From: Capnocytophaga gingivalis ATCC 33624
GTDB taxonomy: Bacteria > Bacteroidota > Bacteroidia > Flavobacteriales > Flavobacteriaceae
Direction of reading: 5' to 3'
NCBI RefSeq assembly: GCF_000174755.1
Contig: NZ_ACLQ01000016.1
Coordinates: forward strand, 1-64,000
Length of the DNA: 64,000 nucleotides
Shown: positions 18,344-25,864 of the stretch, in pieces
How positions within the stretch are numbered: the stretch's first letter is position 1
How the letters are laid out: the number at the start of each line of letters is the position of its first letter
Made by a program: the position numbers and the translations under genes
Notes under the pieces: model-generated
What the model saw: the letters and a program-made list of their open reading frames with translations, nothing else
Databases searched by the model: none
What the model was told of the DNA's origin: nothing

Positions 18344-18433
18344 TCAAAGAAACAAAAAGATAAATTGTTTTTCATATATTAGATTTTGTGGTTAGAATTG
18401 GTAAAAGAGAGCTTGCGCTCTCTTTTATTTTTT
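18344..18433 (+). ncRNA. candidate small RNA of about 90 nt
   Basis: A strong promoter and an intrinsic terminator (18403-18433) are only about 90 bp apart. No ATG-started frame lies between them and there is no match to a tRNA or other RNA I know. The 5' part is A/T-rich and weakly structured; the 3' end is the terminator hairpin, as in many trans-acting small RNAs. It sits in the regulatory gap of the phage island. Expression is not shown by sequence alone. Confidence 0.45.
18403..18433 (+). terminator. intrinsic terminator of the candidate small RNA
   Basis: Stem AAAAGAGAGC / GCTCTCTTTT with loop TTGC, followed by ATTTTTT. Confidence 0.85.
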
Positions 18434-18447
18434 ACCGCTCACTCAGC

Positions 18448-18660
18448 CTAAAGTCTTGCACGTTCGGGGTCGTTGGTATTGGCGGGGAAGGTGACAGGCT
18501 CGGAGCTCTTGTAACCTGAAGCACTCGCCTGTAGGGTATAGTTATGATCCACTTGTAGCACTACTGTATACCCCCTTGAGTATCGCTTGGAAGGGAAGTG
18601 ACGCCGCCACTACCCCCCTACTATTGCAGTAAGCAACCCTGCAAAAAACAACTTTTTCAT
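18448..18660 (-). pseudogene. broken small secreted protein
   Basis: A signal peptide MKKLFFAGLLTAIVGG is followed by an in-frame TAG. Reading on in the same frame gives YTVVLQVDHNYTLQASASGY and KSSEPVTFPANTNDPERARL and then a stop, which looks like a small beta-sandwich, carboxypeptidase-regulatory-type fold. About 71 codons in all. Unlikely to be functional unless the stop is read through. The stretch 18661-18785 upstream holds nothing I can name. Confidence 0.55.
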
Positions 18661-18784
18661 ATTTATTACATTTATTTTTTCTGATTTACAGGGAAAATAT
18701 AAAAATTTTTTCACTGTTTATTGACTTTATTTTGTTAACTGTATTTATTTTAACGATTTTTAGAGTCTGAAAACAAAGCCCTCT

Positions 18785-19395
18785 GTATGGGCGATTTGCA
18801 AATCGCCCCTACGACACACGTAAACATACTCACACCATGCCCATGATGTTTTTTGTGTATTTACATGCATATTTACACGTATTTACACATATTTACATGA
18901 TATTTGCCAACGTTCGGATAACACACGCGTAGGGGCGAATTGAAATGTGGGCGAATTGCAATTCGCCCCTACAACACACACAAACATATTCATACCATGC
19001 CCGTAATATTTTTTGTGTATTTACATGCATATTTGCGAACGTCCAGAAAACACACGCGTAGGGGCGAATTGTAATTCGCCCTTCCACATGGGGGCAATTG
19101 AAAACATGGGCGAATTTGAAATGTGGGCGAATTTCAATTCGCCCCTACAACGTGCGCAAACATACTCACACCATGCCCGTAATGCCTTTTTTTGTGTACT
19201 TACATGCATATTTACACATATTTACATGTATATTCGCCAACGTTCGGATAACACACGCGTAGGGGCGAATTGTAATTCGCCCTTCCACATGGGGGGGCAA
19301 TTGAAAACATGGGTGAATTTGCAATGCGGGCGAATTTGAGGAAAAAACGCACGCAACAGCATAGGGCGATTTGCAAATCGCCCCTACAACGCACG
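18785..19395. repeat. block of palindrome-spacer elements
   Basis: Palindromes GGGCGATTTGCAAATCGCCC (18789-18808, 19365-19384) and GGGCGAATTGCAATTCGCCC-type (18950-18968, 19057-19081, 19128-19145, 19260-19282) alternate with the approximately 110-bp spacer containing CATACTCACACCATGCCCGT and ATTTACATGCATATTT, three copies, plus half-site runs. No gene is supported in 18661-19560. Confidence 0.8.
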
Positions 19396-19417
19396 CAAAA
19401 AACCTCATGCCAATATC

Positions 19418-19492
19418 AATGTTCAATGATTAATGTTCACTGACCCCTGCTCACTGACCTCTGCTCACTTTTCACTCTTCACTTTTCACTGA
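19418..19492. repeat. ATGATTA, CACTGAC and TTCACTC heptamers
   Basis: All three heptamer families occur in succession within 75 bp. Confidence 0.7.
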
Positions 19493-19551
19493 TCTCTCCC
19501 CTCCTACTTCTATTCTCATTTCTCACAACGATTCTTCTTGATTTGTACATC

Positions 19552-19570
19552 AAAAATGTTGTACTTTTGC
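19552..19570 (+). promoter_or_regulatory. rightward promoter of the phage structural genes
   Basis: AAAATGTTGTACTTTTGCA contains TACTTTTG (19562-19569) with TTG 21 bp upstream. Compare the leftward promoter at 17903-17910. The first structural gene starts 66 bp downstream. Confidence 0.65.
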
Positions 19571-19635
19571 ATCGAATTTAAAACAGGTCTTAGGCGTTAG
19601 TCTACGAAACCCTAATACCCCATAATCCTAAAACC

Positions 19636-20265
19636 ATGAACAAAGAAGAATTTTTATCGCTCTTGACAGAGAAATTTTCAGCAATGGATGCCGCTCACTT
19701 GGAAACCTTAGCTGCTTCCTTGGCTGCCCAACAGCCTGATGCTCACCAAGGACAAGCCTTGGTCAATAAGCTCACCGCAGAGCAAGTGGCGGACTATCTT
19801 GCGGCAACACCCCCCACCCCGACAGGCATAACTCCCTCTGTAGCAGGGGATACCCCAAGTGCTGCGGACTCCTTGGACAAGCGCATCGAGGAGAGTGTAC
19901 GCAAGGCTGTACTGGCTTTCGAACAGCGCCTAAGCCTATTCGAGACACAACAAAAACAACAGCTACAACACAACCGTCTTCAGGAGGTACTCGCTCAGTG
20001 CCAAGATAGCAATTTCCGCATGCAGAGTCTCCGCGACTTCCCCCTAATGCACTTTGCTACCCCTACCGATTTCGAACAATATCTACAACAAAAGAAAAAT
20101 GACGTACAACAAGCAAATCAAACCCTCGCCAACAGAAGCTTGGCATTACAACACCCACCTTTTTACACCAAGGAGACACCGCGCCAGAATGTCTCTCCTG
20201 CGGTGGTCTCTTTTATCCAACTCCAAGCCAACGCGCAGCAACAATTCAAAGGAAAACAAGTATAA
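19636..20265 (+). CDS. phage capsid scaffold-like protein
   Basis: 209 residues, no signal peptide, rich in Ala, Gln and Leu, with predicted coiled coil from about 85 to 165 (LDKRIEESVRKAVLAFEQRL, SLFETQQKQQLQHNRLQEVL). Placement two genes before a major capsid gene and the acidic helical character match phage scaffolding proteins. No protease motif is visible. Identification rests on position and composition, not on a signature. Confidence 0.5.
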   Translation: MNKEEFLSLLTEKFSAMDAAHLETLAASLAAQQPDAHQGQALVNKLTAEQVADYLAATPPTPTGITPSVAGDTPSAADSLDKRIEESVRKAVLAFEQRLSLFETQQKQQLQHNRLQEVLAQCQDSNFRMQSLRDFPLMHFATPTDFEQYLQQKKNDVQQANQTLANRSLALQHPPFYTKETPRQNVSPAVVSFIQLQANAQQQFKGKQV

Positions 20266-20286
20266 CTCTTTTACCAACAACGACCT

Positions 20287-20850
20287 ATGAAATTACACAT
20301 TACCGAATCCTACCCCTCCCCAGGTCTTTTTATGCACACCCTGGCCGACCTCTCCGGTGGGGTAACCATTACAACAGAGGTCTTAGGGGGTGCTAAACTG
20401 ATCGCAGGAACGCCTATCGGCAAGGACTCCCTCGGGCGCTATGCTGCCGTGAAAACAGCCCGAACCTCCACTACCCTGACAAGCGCCTCTGCTACTGAGA
20501 TAAAGATTGCCAAGGGACATCACTTCCTCCCTGGGGACTATATCGCTGCGGATACCACTAAGGGGCAGAAAATCAAAACAGTCAATAAGCAAAACCCTGA
20601 GTATGACCTCCTGACTCTCGAGACGGCTTTAGGAGTGGAACTCCCTAAGGAAACACCCCTATTCCAGTCCAAGGGCAATGACCTCCTCCCCAAGGTGACC
20701 CCCGTGGCTTTGGCCTCCTACACCTACTTGGTGCCTATGCGCGACAACCTTTTCTGTGCCGCTTGGGTGAGTTGCGTAGTGAGTGAAGCCCTCATGCCCC
20801 CTATGCCTAAAACCATCAAAGACGCCCTCAAAGGAGTTATCTTTTTATAA
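20287..20850 (+). CDS. head-decoration-like phage protein
   Basis: 187 residues, mostly beta and Gly/Thr-rich at the start (LADLSGGVTITTEVLGGAKL, IAGTPIGKDSLGRYAAVKTA). GHHFLPGDYIAADTTKGQKI in the centre is typical of small trimeric capsid-stabilising proteins. It begins 19 bp after the scaffold-like gene and precedes the capsid gene, the usual order. The family is inferred from fold-like features and order. Confidence 0.5.
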   Translation: MKLHITESYPSPGLFMHTLADLSGGVTITTEVLGGAKLIAGTPIGKDSLGRYAAVKTARTSTTLTSASATEIKIAKGHHFLPGDYIAADTTKGQKIKTVNKQNPEYDLLTLETALGVELPKETPLFQSKGNDLLPKVTPVALASYTYLVPMRDNLFCAAWVSCVVSEALMPPMPKTIKDALKGVIFL

Positions 20851-21115
20851 TGATCAATTTTCAATGATCAATGATTAATTTTCAATGATCAATGGTCAAT
20901 GATTAATTTTCAATGGTCAATTTTCAATGATCAATGATTAATTTTCAATGGTCAATGTCCAATCATTATTCATTGTTCATTATTCATTGTTCATTATTCA
21001 TTAATCATTAATCATTGTTCATTAATCATTAATCATTATTCATTATTCATTATTCATTATTCATTATTCATTAATCATTAATCATTAATCATTAATCATT
21101 AATCATTGTTCTCTA
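20851..21115. repeat. long ATGATTA-type heptamer array
   Basis: About 265 bp of AATGATC/AATGATT/AATTTTC units that switch strand near 20962 to TCATTAT/TCATTAA/TCATTGT. It is the longest uninterrupted heptamer array in the window. It lies inside a phage structural operon, and its two halves could fold into a long hairpin. Confidence 0.85.
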
Positions 21116-21128
21116 ATTATTAAAAAAA

Positions 21129-22226
21129 ATGAATGCATCACTTATGACAGGTCTTAACCAGACCGATTTGCAAGCGGTTGTAGGCTCCTACAATCTCGAA
21201 CAATATTATTATCCTACTCTTTTTCCTTTGCGAGAGGCTTCTACCCTCTCGTGGCGTATGCTTCAGGGGCAAGCAGGGCTGAAAGTAGCCGGAGATATCA
21301 TCGCTCGTGGCGCTTCTATTCCTAAAAAAAACCGCAAAGGACTCTCTAAGCTCTCTGGGGATATCCCTAAGCTCTCCATCGCTCGCGAGAAGAATGAGGA
21401 CGAACTCACTGAGTACGACCTAATGGTAGCTGCCTGTGGCGCCAATCCCGATATGCTCTCCCTTATCGAGTTCTGGGCTGATGACACCAAGGCCTGCTGG
21501 CATGGTATCGCTGCTCGTGCCGAATGGATGGCACTCCAACAGATTTCCTTAGGACGCTTCTCGCTGACTACCGAGAACAACGCTTCTGTAGTAAGTCAGT
21601 ACGACTTGGATTACCAAATCCCTGCCGCTCAGAAAATAGGAGTAGAGGCCTCTTACAACAATAATACCACCGGAAAACCCCTCTCCAAGGACTTCATCAA
21701 GGCCTTGCGCTTAGGGCAACAGCTCCACGGGGTTTCTTACAAATATGCCTTTATGAACGTGGATACCTTCCTCAAGTTTGCCTCACAAGAGGAAATAGGC
21801 AAGCGCTGTGCTCCCTATGCGAATGCTCCCCTTGCCGATGCTCCTGACCTGAGTACCGTCAATGCCTACCTTGCCAAGCATGCCGAGACTTATCGCGGTT
21901 TGCAGATCATCGTCATCGACCAGGAGATCTCCTTGCAATCCATCAGTGGGGAGACAAGAACGGGCAACCCCTTCGAGGACGACGTGATTCTCTTCTCCGA
22001 AAGCAAGGTCTTGGGCAACACTTACTGGAAAGCCCCTATCGACATGAAGATGACTTCCTCCCACGCCCTAAAGGTGCTCCACGGGCATACCCTCATCAAG
22101 AAGTATTCCGAAGAATCCCCTGTGCGCGAGGTCACCGAGGGTATCGCCAACCTCTTCCCTGCCTGGAACCTCGCCGCTCGCTCCATCCTTATGCAAACCA
22201 ACAGCACCTCATGGAACAAGAACTAA
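21129..22226 (+). CDS. phage major capsid protein (HK97-type, gpE-like)
   Basis: 365 residues. Features fit the E-type capsid group: YYYPTLFPLREASTLSWRML near the start, a charged extended loop (ASIPKKNRKGLSKLSGDIPK, about 60-80), an ordered alpha-beta body (KALRLGQQLHGVSYKYAFMN, FASQEEIGKRCAPYANAPLA) and a C-terminal segment with FEDDVILFSESKVLGNTYWK. Codon use and GC are like the housekeeping genes. It is intact and overlaps the next gene by one base. No portal or terminase gene is near. Confidence 0.75.
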   Translation: MNASLMTGLNQTDLQAVVGSYNLEQYYYPTLFPLREASTLSWRMLQGQAGLKVAGDIIARGASIPKKNRKGLSKLSGDIPKLSIAREKNEDELTEYDLMVAACGANPDMLSLIEFWADDTKACWHGIAARAEWMALQQISLGRFSLTTENNASVVSQYDLDYQIPAAQKIGVEASYNNNTTGKPLSKDFIKALRLGQQLHGVSYKYAFMNVDTFLKFASQEEIGKRCAPYANAPLADAPDLSTVNAYLAKHAETYRGLQIIVIDQEISLQSISGETRTGNPFEDDVILFSESKVLGNTYWKAPIDMKMTSSHALKVLHGHTLIKKYSEESPVREVTEGIANLFPAWNLAARSILMQTNSTSWNKN

Positions 22227-22546
22227 TGACCAATGCTCTATACCTGAGCCGTACCCTCTCGCCCTTAGGGATAGAGAAGGAAACCCTCGAGCTGCTTCTG
22301 CTCAAAGCGCAGCTATCTCCACAAGCCCCCGTGGAGATAGCCCGCTGCGACAGAGCCATCTACCAATTCTTCTCCTTGATACTGGCACCCGCCTCCCTGA
22401 AAAAAAGCGAAGGTGCCTACTCCCAAAGCTGGAACTTAGAAGCCCTCAAGGAGTACTACACCGCCCTATGCTATGAGCTGGGCGAGCGCAACATCCTCTT
22501 CCCCTCCCACGCCCCTAAACTCAACGACCAATCACAGATATGGTGA
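22226..22546 (+). CDS. small head-completion-like phage protein
   Basis: 106 residues from ATG 22226, whose A is the last base of the capsid TAA stop, so translation is probably coupled; a longer start at 22211 lies inside the capsid gene. It is helical, with LGIEKETLELLLLKAQLSP and WNLEALKEYYTALCYELGER. Size, helical content and place match head-tail connector proteins of Bacteroidota phages, but I see no decisive motif. Confidence 0.5.
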   Translation: MTNALYLSRTLSPLGIEKETLELLLLKAQLSPQAPVEIARCDRAIYQFFSLILAPASLKKSEGAYSQSWNLEALKEYYTALCYELGERNILFPSHAPKLNDQSQIW

Positions 22547-22549
22547 TGA

Positions 22550-22755
22550 AGAGTGAAGAACGGAGGGAGTGAAGAACGAAGAACGAAGAACGAAGAACGA
22601 AGAACGAAGAATGTAGCCAGCGAGTGCCCACAGCTAACTTCACTCTTCTCTCTTCACTTTTCACTCTTCACCACATACCCAAGCTCATTCGCTTGGCTAC
22701 ACTTTTCACTCTTCACTCTTCACTCTTCACTCTTCACTTTTCACTCTTCACTCAA
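22550..22755. repeat. GTGAAGA heptamers with CCAAGC module
   Basis: GTGAAGA/ACGAAGA units (22550-22615), then TTCACTC units around the module CCACATACCCAAGCTCATTC / GCTTGGCTAC (22671-22702). The array stays open in one frame and would add 68 repeat residues to the next gene; those are not real. Confidence 0.8.
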
Positions 22756-22756
22756 A

Positions 22757-23110
22757 ATGCTTTACCCTCATTATCTTTTTCTTCTTACTCCTTCCCTCTC
22801 GCAGCAGCGGGCGGATGGCACATGGACGGCGAGTACCCTCTCGCGCTCCTTTGCCTGTCGCTGCTTGCAGGAGGCCAATAGCAAGGGGCAGGAAGTACCT
22901 CTGGCCAATAGCCTCTACCATCATGTACAGACCGCCAATGCCTCCTTCCGCCGCTTCGCCTATGTGGTGTACCTCCCCCGCGATGCCCCACACATCCCCG
23001 AGGGCTCCCTTATCCTTATTGCCAACGACCCCGAAGGCAACGACCCCCGTAGCTGCTCCATCGTACAGAAATACGACCAAGGACAACTGCATAATAGAAT
23101 CTTTTTATAA
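22757..23110 (+). CDS. unrecognised phage-island protein
   Basis: 117 residues from ATG 22757, the first start after the heptamer array. Sequence blocks are YPHYLFLLTPSLSQQRADGT, LSRSFACRCLQEANSKGQEV and FAYVVYLPRDAPHIPEGSLI. The composition suggests a compact beta-rich protein. It lies between a connector-like gene and another small neck-like gene, so a minor head or neck role is plausible. Confidence 0.5.
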   Translation: MLYPHYLFLLTPSLSQQRADGTWTASTLSRSFACRCLQEANSKGQEVPLANSLYHHVQTANASFRRFAYVVYLPRDAPHIPEGSLILIANDPEGNDPRSCSIVQKYDQGQLHNRIFL

Positions 23111-23219
23111 TGTTCAATGTTCAATGATCAATTTTTAATGTTCAATTGTTACTCATTAATCATTATTCATTGTTCATTAATCATTATTCATTGTTCATTA
23201 ATCATTAATCATTGTTCTC
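23111..23219. repeat. ATGATTA-type heptamer array
   Basis: ATGTTCA/ATGATCA units switching strand to TCATTAT/TCATTGT, between two phage-island genes. Confidence 0.75.
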
Positions 23220-23654
23220 GTGACTTTCGAAATAGAAACCCACCTTTACCAGCTTCTTTCCACCCCTGAGGTGAGGAAGCGTCTTGGACTCAGCGGGGGC
23301 ATTTACTTAGGCAATGACCGTCCTAATGACTCACAGAAGGAGGATATAGTCATCCAGTGTCTTGCCTACCGCTACCTTCGCCCCAAGGGACAACCCCCGA
23401 GTGAGAAGCTACCCCCTCCCAGTGGGCAGGCACAGATTCTCCTCTATGTCCCTGACCATTACGTATATATGGGGAGGATAGGCGCCCAATACGTATCCCC
23501 ACGCTACCGCCTGAAAGAACTCTGCCAAGAGGTTATCAGTGCCCTACGTGCCTCATGGATACAGGGAAACATACACTATATTATTGACAAACAAACTCTT
23601 ACTTCTTTTCCTAAAATACACCAACATGCAGCCACTATCACCCTACGTTTTTAA
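23220..23654 (+). CDS. neck-like (DUF3168-like) phage protein
   Basis: 144 residues from GTG 23220, directly after the array. It starts with FEIETHLYQLLSTPEVRKRL, followed by GGIYLGNDRPNDSQKEDIVI, a proline-rich loop, QAQILLYVPDHYVYMGRIGA, and the end ALRASWIQGNIHYIIDKQTL. Many phage tail-completion proteins have this size and shape (an LSxDxxVxxLVGxRIY-like start followed by beta strands). It overlaps the lysin gene by 29 bp. Confidence 0.45.
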   Translation: MTFEIETHLYQLLSTPEVRKRLGLSGGIYLGNDRPNDSQKEDIVIQCLAYRYLRPKGQPPSEKLPPPSGQAQILLYVPDHYVYMGRIGAQYVSPRYRLKELCQEVISALRASWIQGNIHYIIDKQTLTSFPKIHQHAATITLRF

Positions 23655-24135
23655 GAAACAATATATCCCCTACGCCCTTGATAGCGAACGACTTACGGGT
23701 ATTTCCGCCCTATTTAGTCTTGCCCAAGCGGCGCTGGAGACAGGCTGGGGCGCCCATACCCCCGGCAATATGTTTTTCGGTATCAAGGCCACCGCACTCA
23801 CCCCTGACCACCTCAAGCAGCTGTTGCGCACCCAAGAGATACTCCCTAAGCCCGCTCGTAAGGGCGACTTCCCCGAGATTCTCAGCATCACCCCGCTGCC
23901 CAATGGCAAATACCTACACGTGGTCAAGGACTGGTTTCGCCGCTACGACTCCCCCGCTGAGAGCTTCCTGCACCACGCCCGACTGCTCACCCGCAACCCT
24001 CGCTACCGCCAAGCACTCCTCCACCGTGAAGACCCTCTCGCCTTTGCTCACTTCATCGCACAAGCAGGCTATGCCACCGACCCCGACTACGAAGGCAAAC
24101 TGAGGAGAATTATACGAAAGATCAATGAGCAATGA
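23626..24135 (+). CDS. glucosaminidase-type endolysin
   Basis: 169 residues from ATG 23626. The glucosaminidase (FlgJ/LytG-like) fold is clear: ISALFSLAQAALETGWGAHT with the likely catalytic Glu near residue 39, then PGNMFFGIKATAL and WFRRYDSPAESFLHHARLLT, ending FAHFIAQAGYATDPDYEGKL. It would cut the glycan strands of peptidoglycan. No signal peptide is visible, as in holin-dependent lysins. The final INEQ is repeat-derived. A spanin-like gene follows. Confidence 0.85.
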   Translation: MQPLSPYVFKKQYIPYALDSERLTGISALFSLAQAALETGWGAHTPGNMFFGIKATALTPDHLKQLLRTQEILPKPARKGDFPEILSITPLPNGKYLHVVKDWFRRYDSPAESFLHHARLLTRNPRYRQALLHREDPLAFAHFIAQAGYATDPDYEGKLRRIIRKINEQ

Positions 24136-24222
24136 GCAATGAACAATGATTAATGAGCAATGAGCAATGAACAATGATTAAAAATTAATCATTGATCATT
24201 AAAAATTAAAAATTAAACATTA
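24136..24222. repeat. heptamer array ATGAGCA/ATGAACA
   Basis: ATGAGCAATGAACAATGATT units leading to the spanin-like gene. Confidence 0.65.
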
Positions 24223-24224
24223 TT

Positions 24225-24791
24225 ATGAAATTTTTCTTTTTCTCTCTTTTACTCCTTGTCAGCTGTAGGAGTGTCAAGAAAAGCCAAGAGCATACACAAC
24301 TTTTCCAGCAACGTGATTCTGTGGAAGCCTATCACGAGTATAGGGGCGAGAGTCTCTTGCGGGAGTGGCATTCGCAAGAAATCGCCTTGGAGGTTGTCCC
24401 CGCCGATAGTCTCGCCCCTGCTGCCTCGTCTTCGCCCCTGCCAGCACCTCCCCTGCTCCTCTCGCCCGAGCGAGTGCCCTCCTTGTCCCTTTCGCCTAAG
24501 CGAGGGTATCCCTTGCAAGGGGTGGTTATCTCCCAGCAGAAGACGGCACAAGGGCAGACCCTTTCCATACAAGGGGCGAAGGTGCTAAAACTGCACTTTA
24601 GGGAGAAAGCACTGGAGGAGCAGCTCAAGCAGCATGAACAGCGAACCACAGAGAAGCAAACCCACCAGAGACATATTCGGGACACCCGCAGAGAAACCTT
24701 TGACCTGAGGAGACACCCCTACTTCTCCCTTTTCCTTTGGGGCGTGGCGATGCTGCTTCTTTTTCTATTACACCCGAGAAAACAAAAGTAA
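24225..24791 (+). CDS. lipoprotein with C-terminal membrane segment, unimolecular spanin-like
   Basis: 188 residues. N-terminus MKFFFFSLLLLVSC is a type II signal with Cys 14 for lipid attachment. A proline-rich linker follows (ASSSPLPAPPLLLSPERVPS), then a coiled coil (FREKALEEQLKQHEQRTTEK) and a C-terminal membrane segment (YFSLFLWGVAMLLLFLL) with a basic end. A protein anchored in the outer membrane at one end and the inner membrane at the other is the architecture of unimolecular spanins such as T1 gp11. It directly follows the lysin, where spanins usually lie. Confidence 0.55.
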   Translation: MKFFFFSLLLLVSCRSVKKSQEHTQLFQQRDSVEAYHEYRGESLLREWHSQEIALEVVPADSLAPAASSSPLPAPPLLLSPERVPSLSLSPKRGYPLQGVVISQQKTAQGQTLSIQGAKVLKLHFREKALEEQLKQHEQRTTEKQTHQRHIRDTRRETFDLRRHPYFSLFLWGVAMLLLFLLHPRKQK

Positions 24792-24810
24792 ATGTTTCAG
24801 CTTTATTTTG

Positions 24811-24818
24811 TACCTTTG
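24811..24818 (+). promoter_or_regulatory. rlmN promoter, -7 box
   Basis: TACCTTTG followed by GCAGCC, within 9 bp of the rlmN ATG at 24827, so the mRNA would be nearly leaderless. It rules out a longer frame starting at 24737. Confidence 0.65.
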
Positions 24819-24826
24819 CAGCCATT

Positions 24827-25864
24827 ATGAAAGATATTCGTGCCTTAAAAAAAGAAGAACTACAAGCCTTTTTCCTCTCTCATGGGGAAAAGGCTTTTCG
24901 TGCTAACCAAGTATATGAGTGGCTTTGGACGAAGGGGGCTCACTCCTTCGAGCAGATGACCAACCTCTCCAAGGAGACCCGCCAGTTGCTTTCGGAGCAT
25001 TTTGTCATCAACCATATCAAGGTGGATACCATGCAGCGCAGTGAGGACGGTACGATCAAGAATGCCGTACGCCTACACGACGGGCTGTATGTGGAGTCCG
25101 TGCTCATCCCCACCGATACGCGTATCACCGCTTGTGTCTCCAGTCAGGTAGGGTGCTCGCTGAACTGCTCTTTTTGTGCTACGGCACGCCTTAAGCGTAT
25201 GCGCAACCTCTCTCCCGACGAGATCTTCGACCAAGTGCTCACCATAGACCAGCAGAGCCGCCTCTACTATGGGCGTCCGCTGCGCAATATCGTCTTTATG
25301 GGCATGGGCGAGCCCCTGATGAACTACCCCAATGTGATGAAGGCCATCGAGCGTATCACCTCCGAGAAAGAGGGGCTGGGCTTCTCTCCCAAGCGCATCA
25401 CCGTATCCACTTCGGGGGTCTCCAAGCTCATCCGCAAGATGGCTGATGACAAGGTCAAGTTTCGCCTTGCCGTATCCCTACACTCGGCTATCGAGGAGAC
25501 ACGCAACAAGATCATGCCCTGGACGGTGGACTTCCCCCTTACCGAGCTGAGAACCGCCCTCCAATACTGGTATCAGCAGACCAAAAGCCGCATTACCTAC
25601 GAATATGTAGTCTGGAAAGGGATCAATGACTCCCCCAAGGATGTAGAGGCGCTGGTGGCTTTCTGCCGTTTTGCTCCCTGCAAGGTAAACCTTATCGAAT
25701 ACAACCCTATCGACGAGGGTCTCTTCGAACAGGCCGACGAAAAAGCACTACAACTGTATAAGAGAAAACTCGAAGAAGCAGGCATCACCACAACCATCCG
25801 CTACTCCCGTGGCAAGGACATCGATGCCGCCTGCGGACAACTGGCCAATAAGAATGAAAAGTGA
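24827..25864 (+). CDS. rlmN: dual-specificity 23S rRNA/tRNA adenine-C2 methyltransferase
   Basis: 345 residues. The radical-SAM cluster motif CSLNCSFCATA (CxxxCxxC) is near residue 110, preceded by TRITACVSSQVG. SAM-binding MGMGEPLMNYPNV is near 150, and the catalytic C-terminal Cys lies in IDAACGQL close to the end. It methylates A2503 of 23S rRNA and A37 of certain tRNAs. Last residues NEK are encoded by the terminator repeat. Confidence 0.95.
   Translation: MKDIRALKKEELQAFFLSHGEKAFRANQVYEWLWTKGAHSFEQMTNLSKETRQLLSEHFVINHIKVDTMQRSEDGTIKNAVRLHDGLYVESVLIPTDTRITACVSSQVGCSLNCSFCATARLKRMRNLSPDEIFDQVLTIDQQSRLYYGRPLRNIVFMGMGEPLMNYPNVMKAIERITSEKEGLGFSPKRITVSTSGVSKLIRKMADDKVKFRLAVSLHSAIEETRNKIMPWTVDFPLTELRTALQYWYQQTKSRITYEYVVWKGINDSPKDVEALVAFCRFAPCKVNLIEYNPIDEGLFEQADEKALQLYKRKLEEAGITTTIRYSRGKDIDAACGQLANKNEK

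Noticed and set aside
20851-21115. Possible replication origin iterons
   Set aside because: The repeats are the same heptamers found in nearly all gaps and there is no DnaA-box cluster or dnaA gene nearby.
22553-22756. 68-residue N-terminal extension of the phage-island gene at 22757
   Set aside because: Encoded by GTGAAGA/TTCACTC repeats only.
24737-24826. N-terminal extension of rlmN by 30 residues
   Set aside because: It lies upstream of the TACCTTTG promoter and overlaps the preceding gene; RlmN proteins begin near MKDIRALKKEEL.
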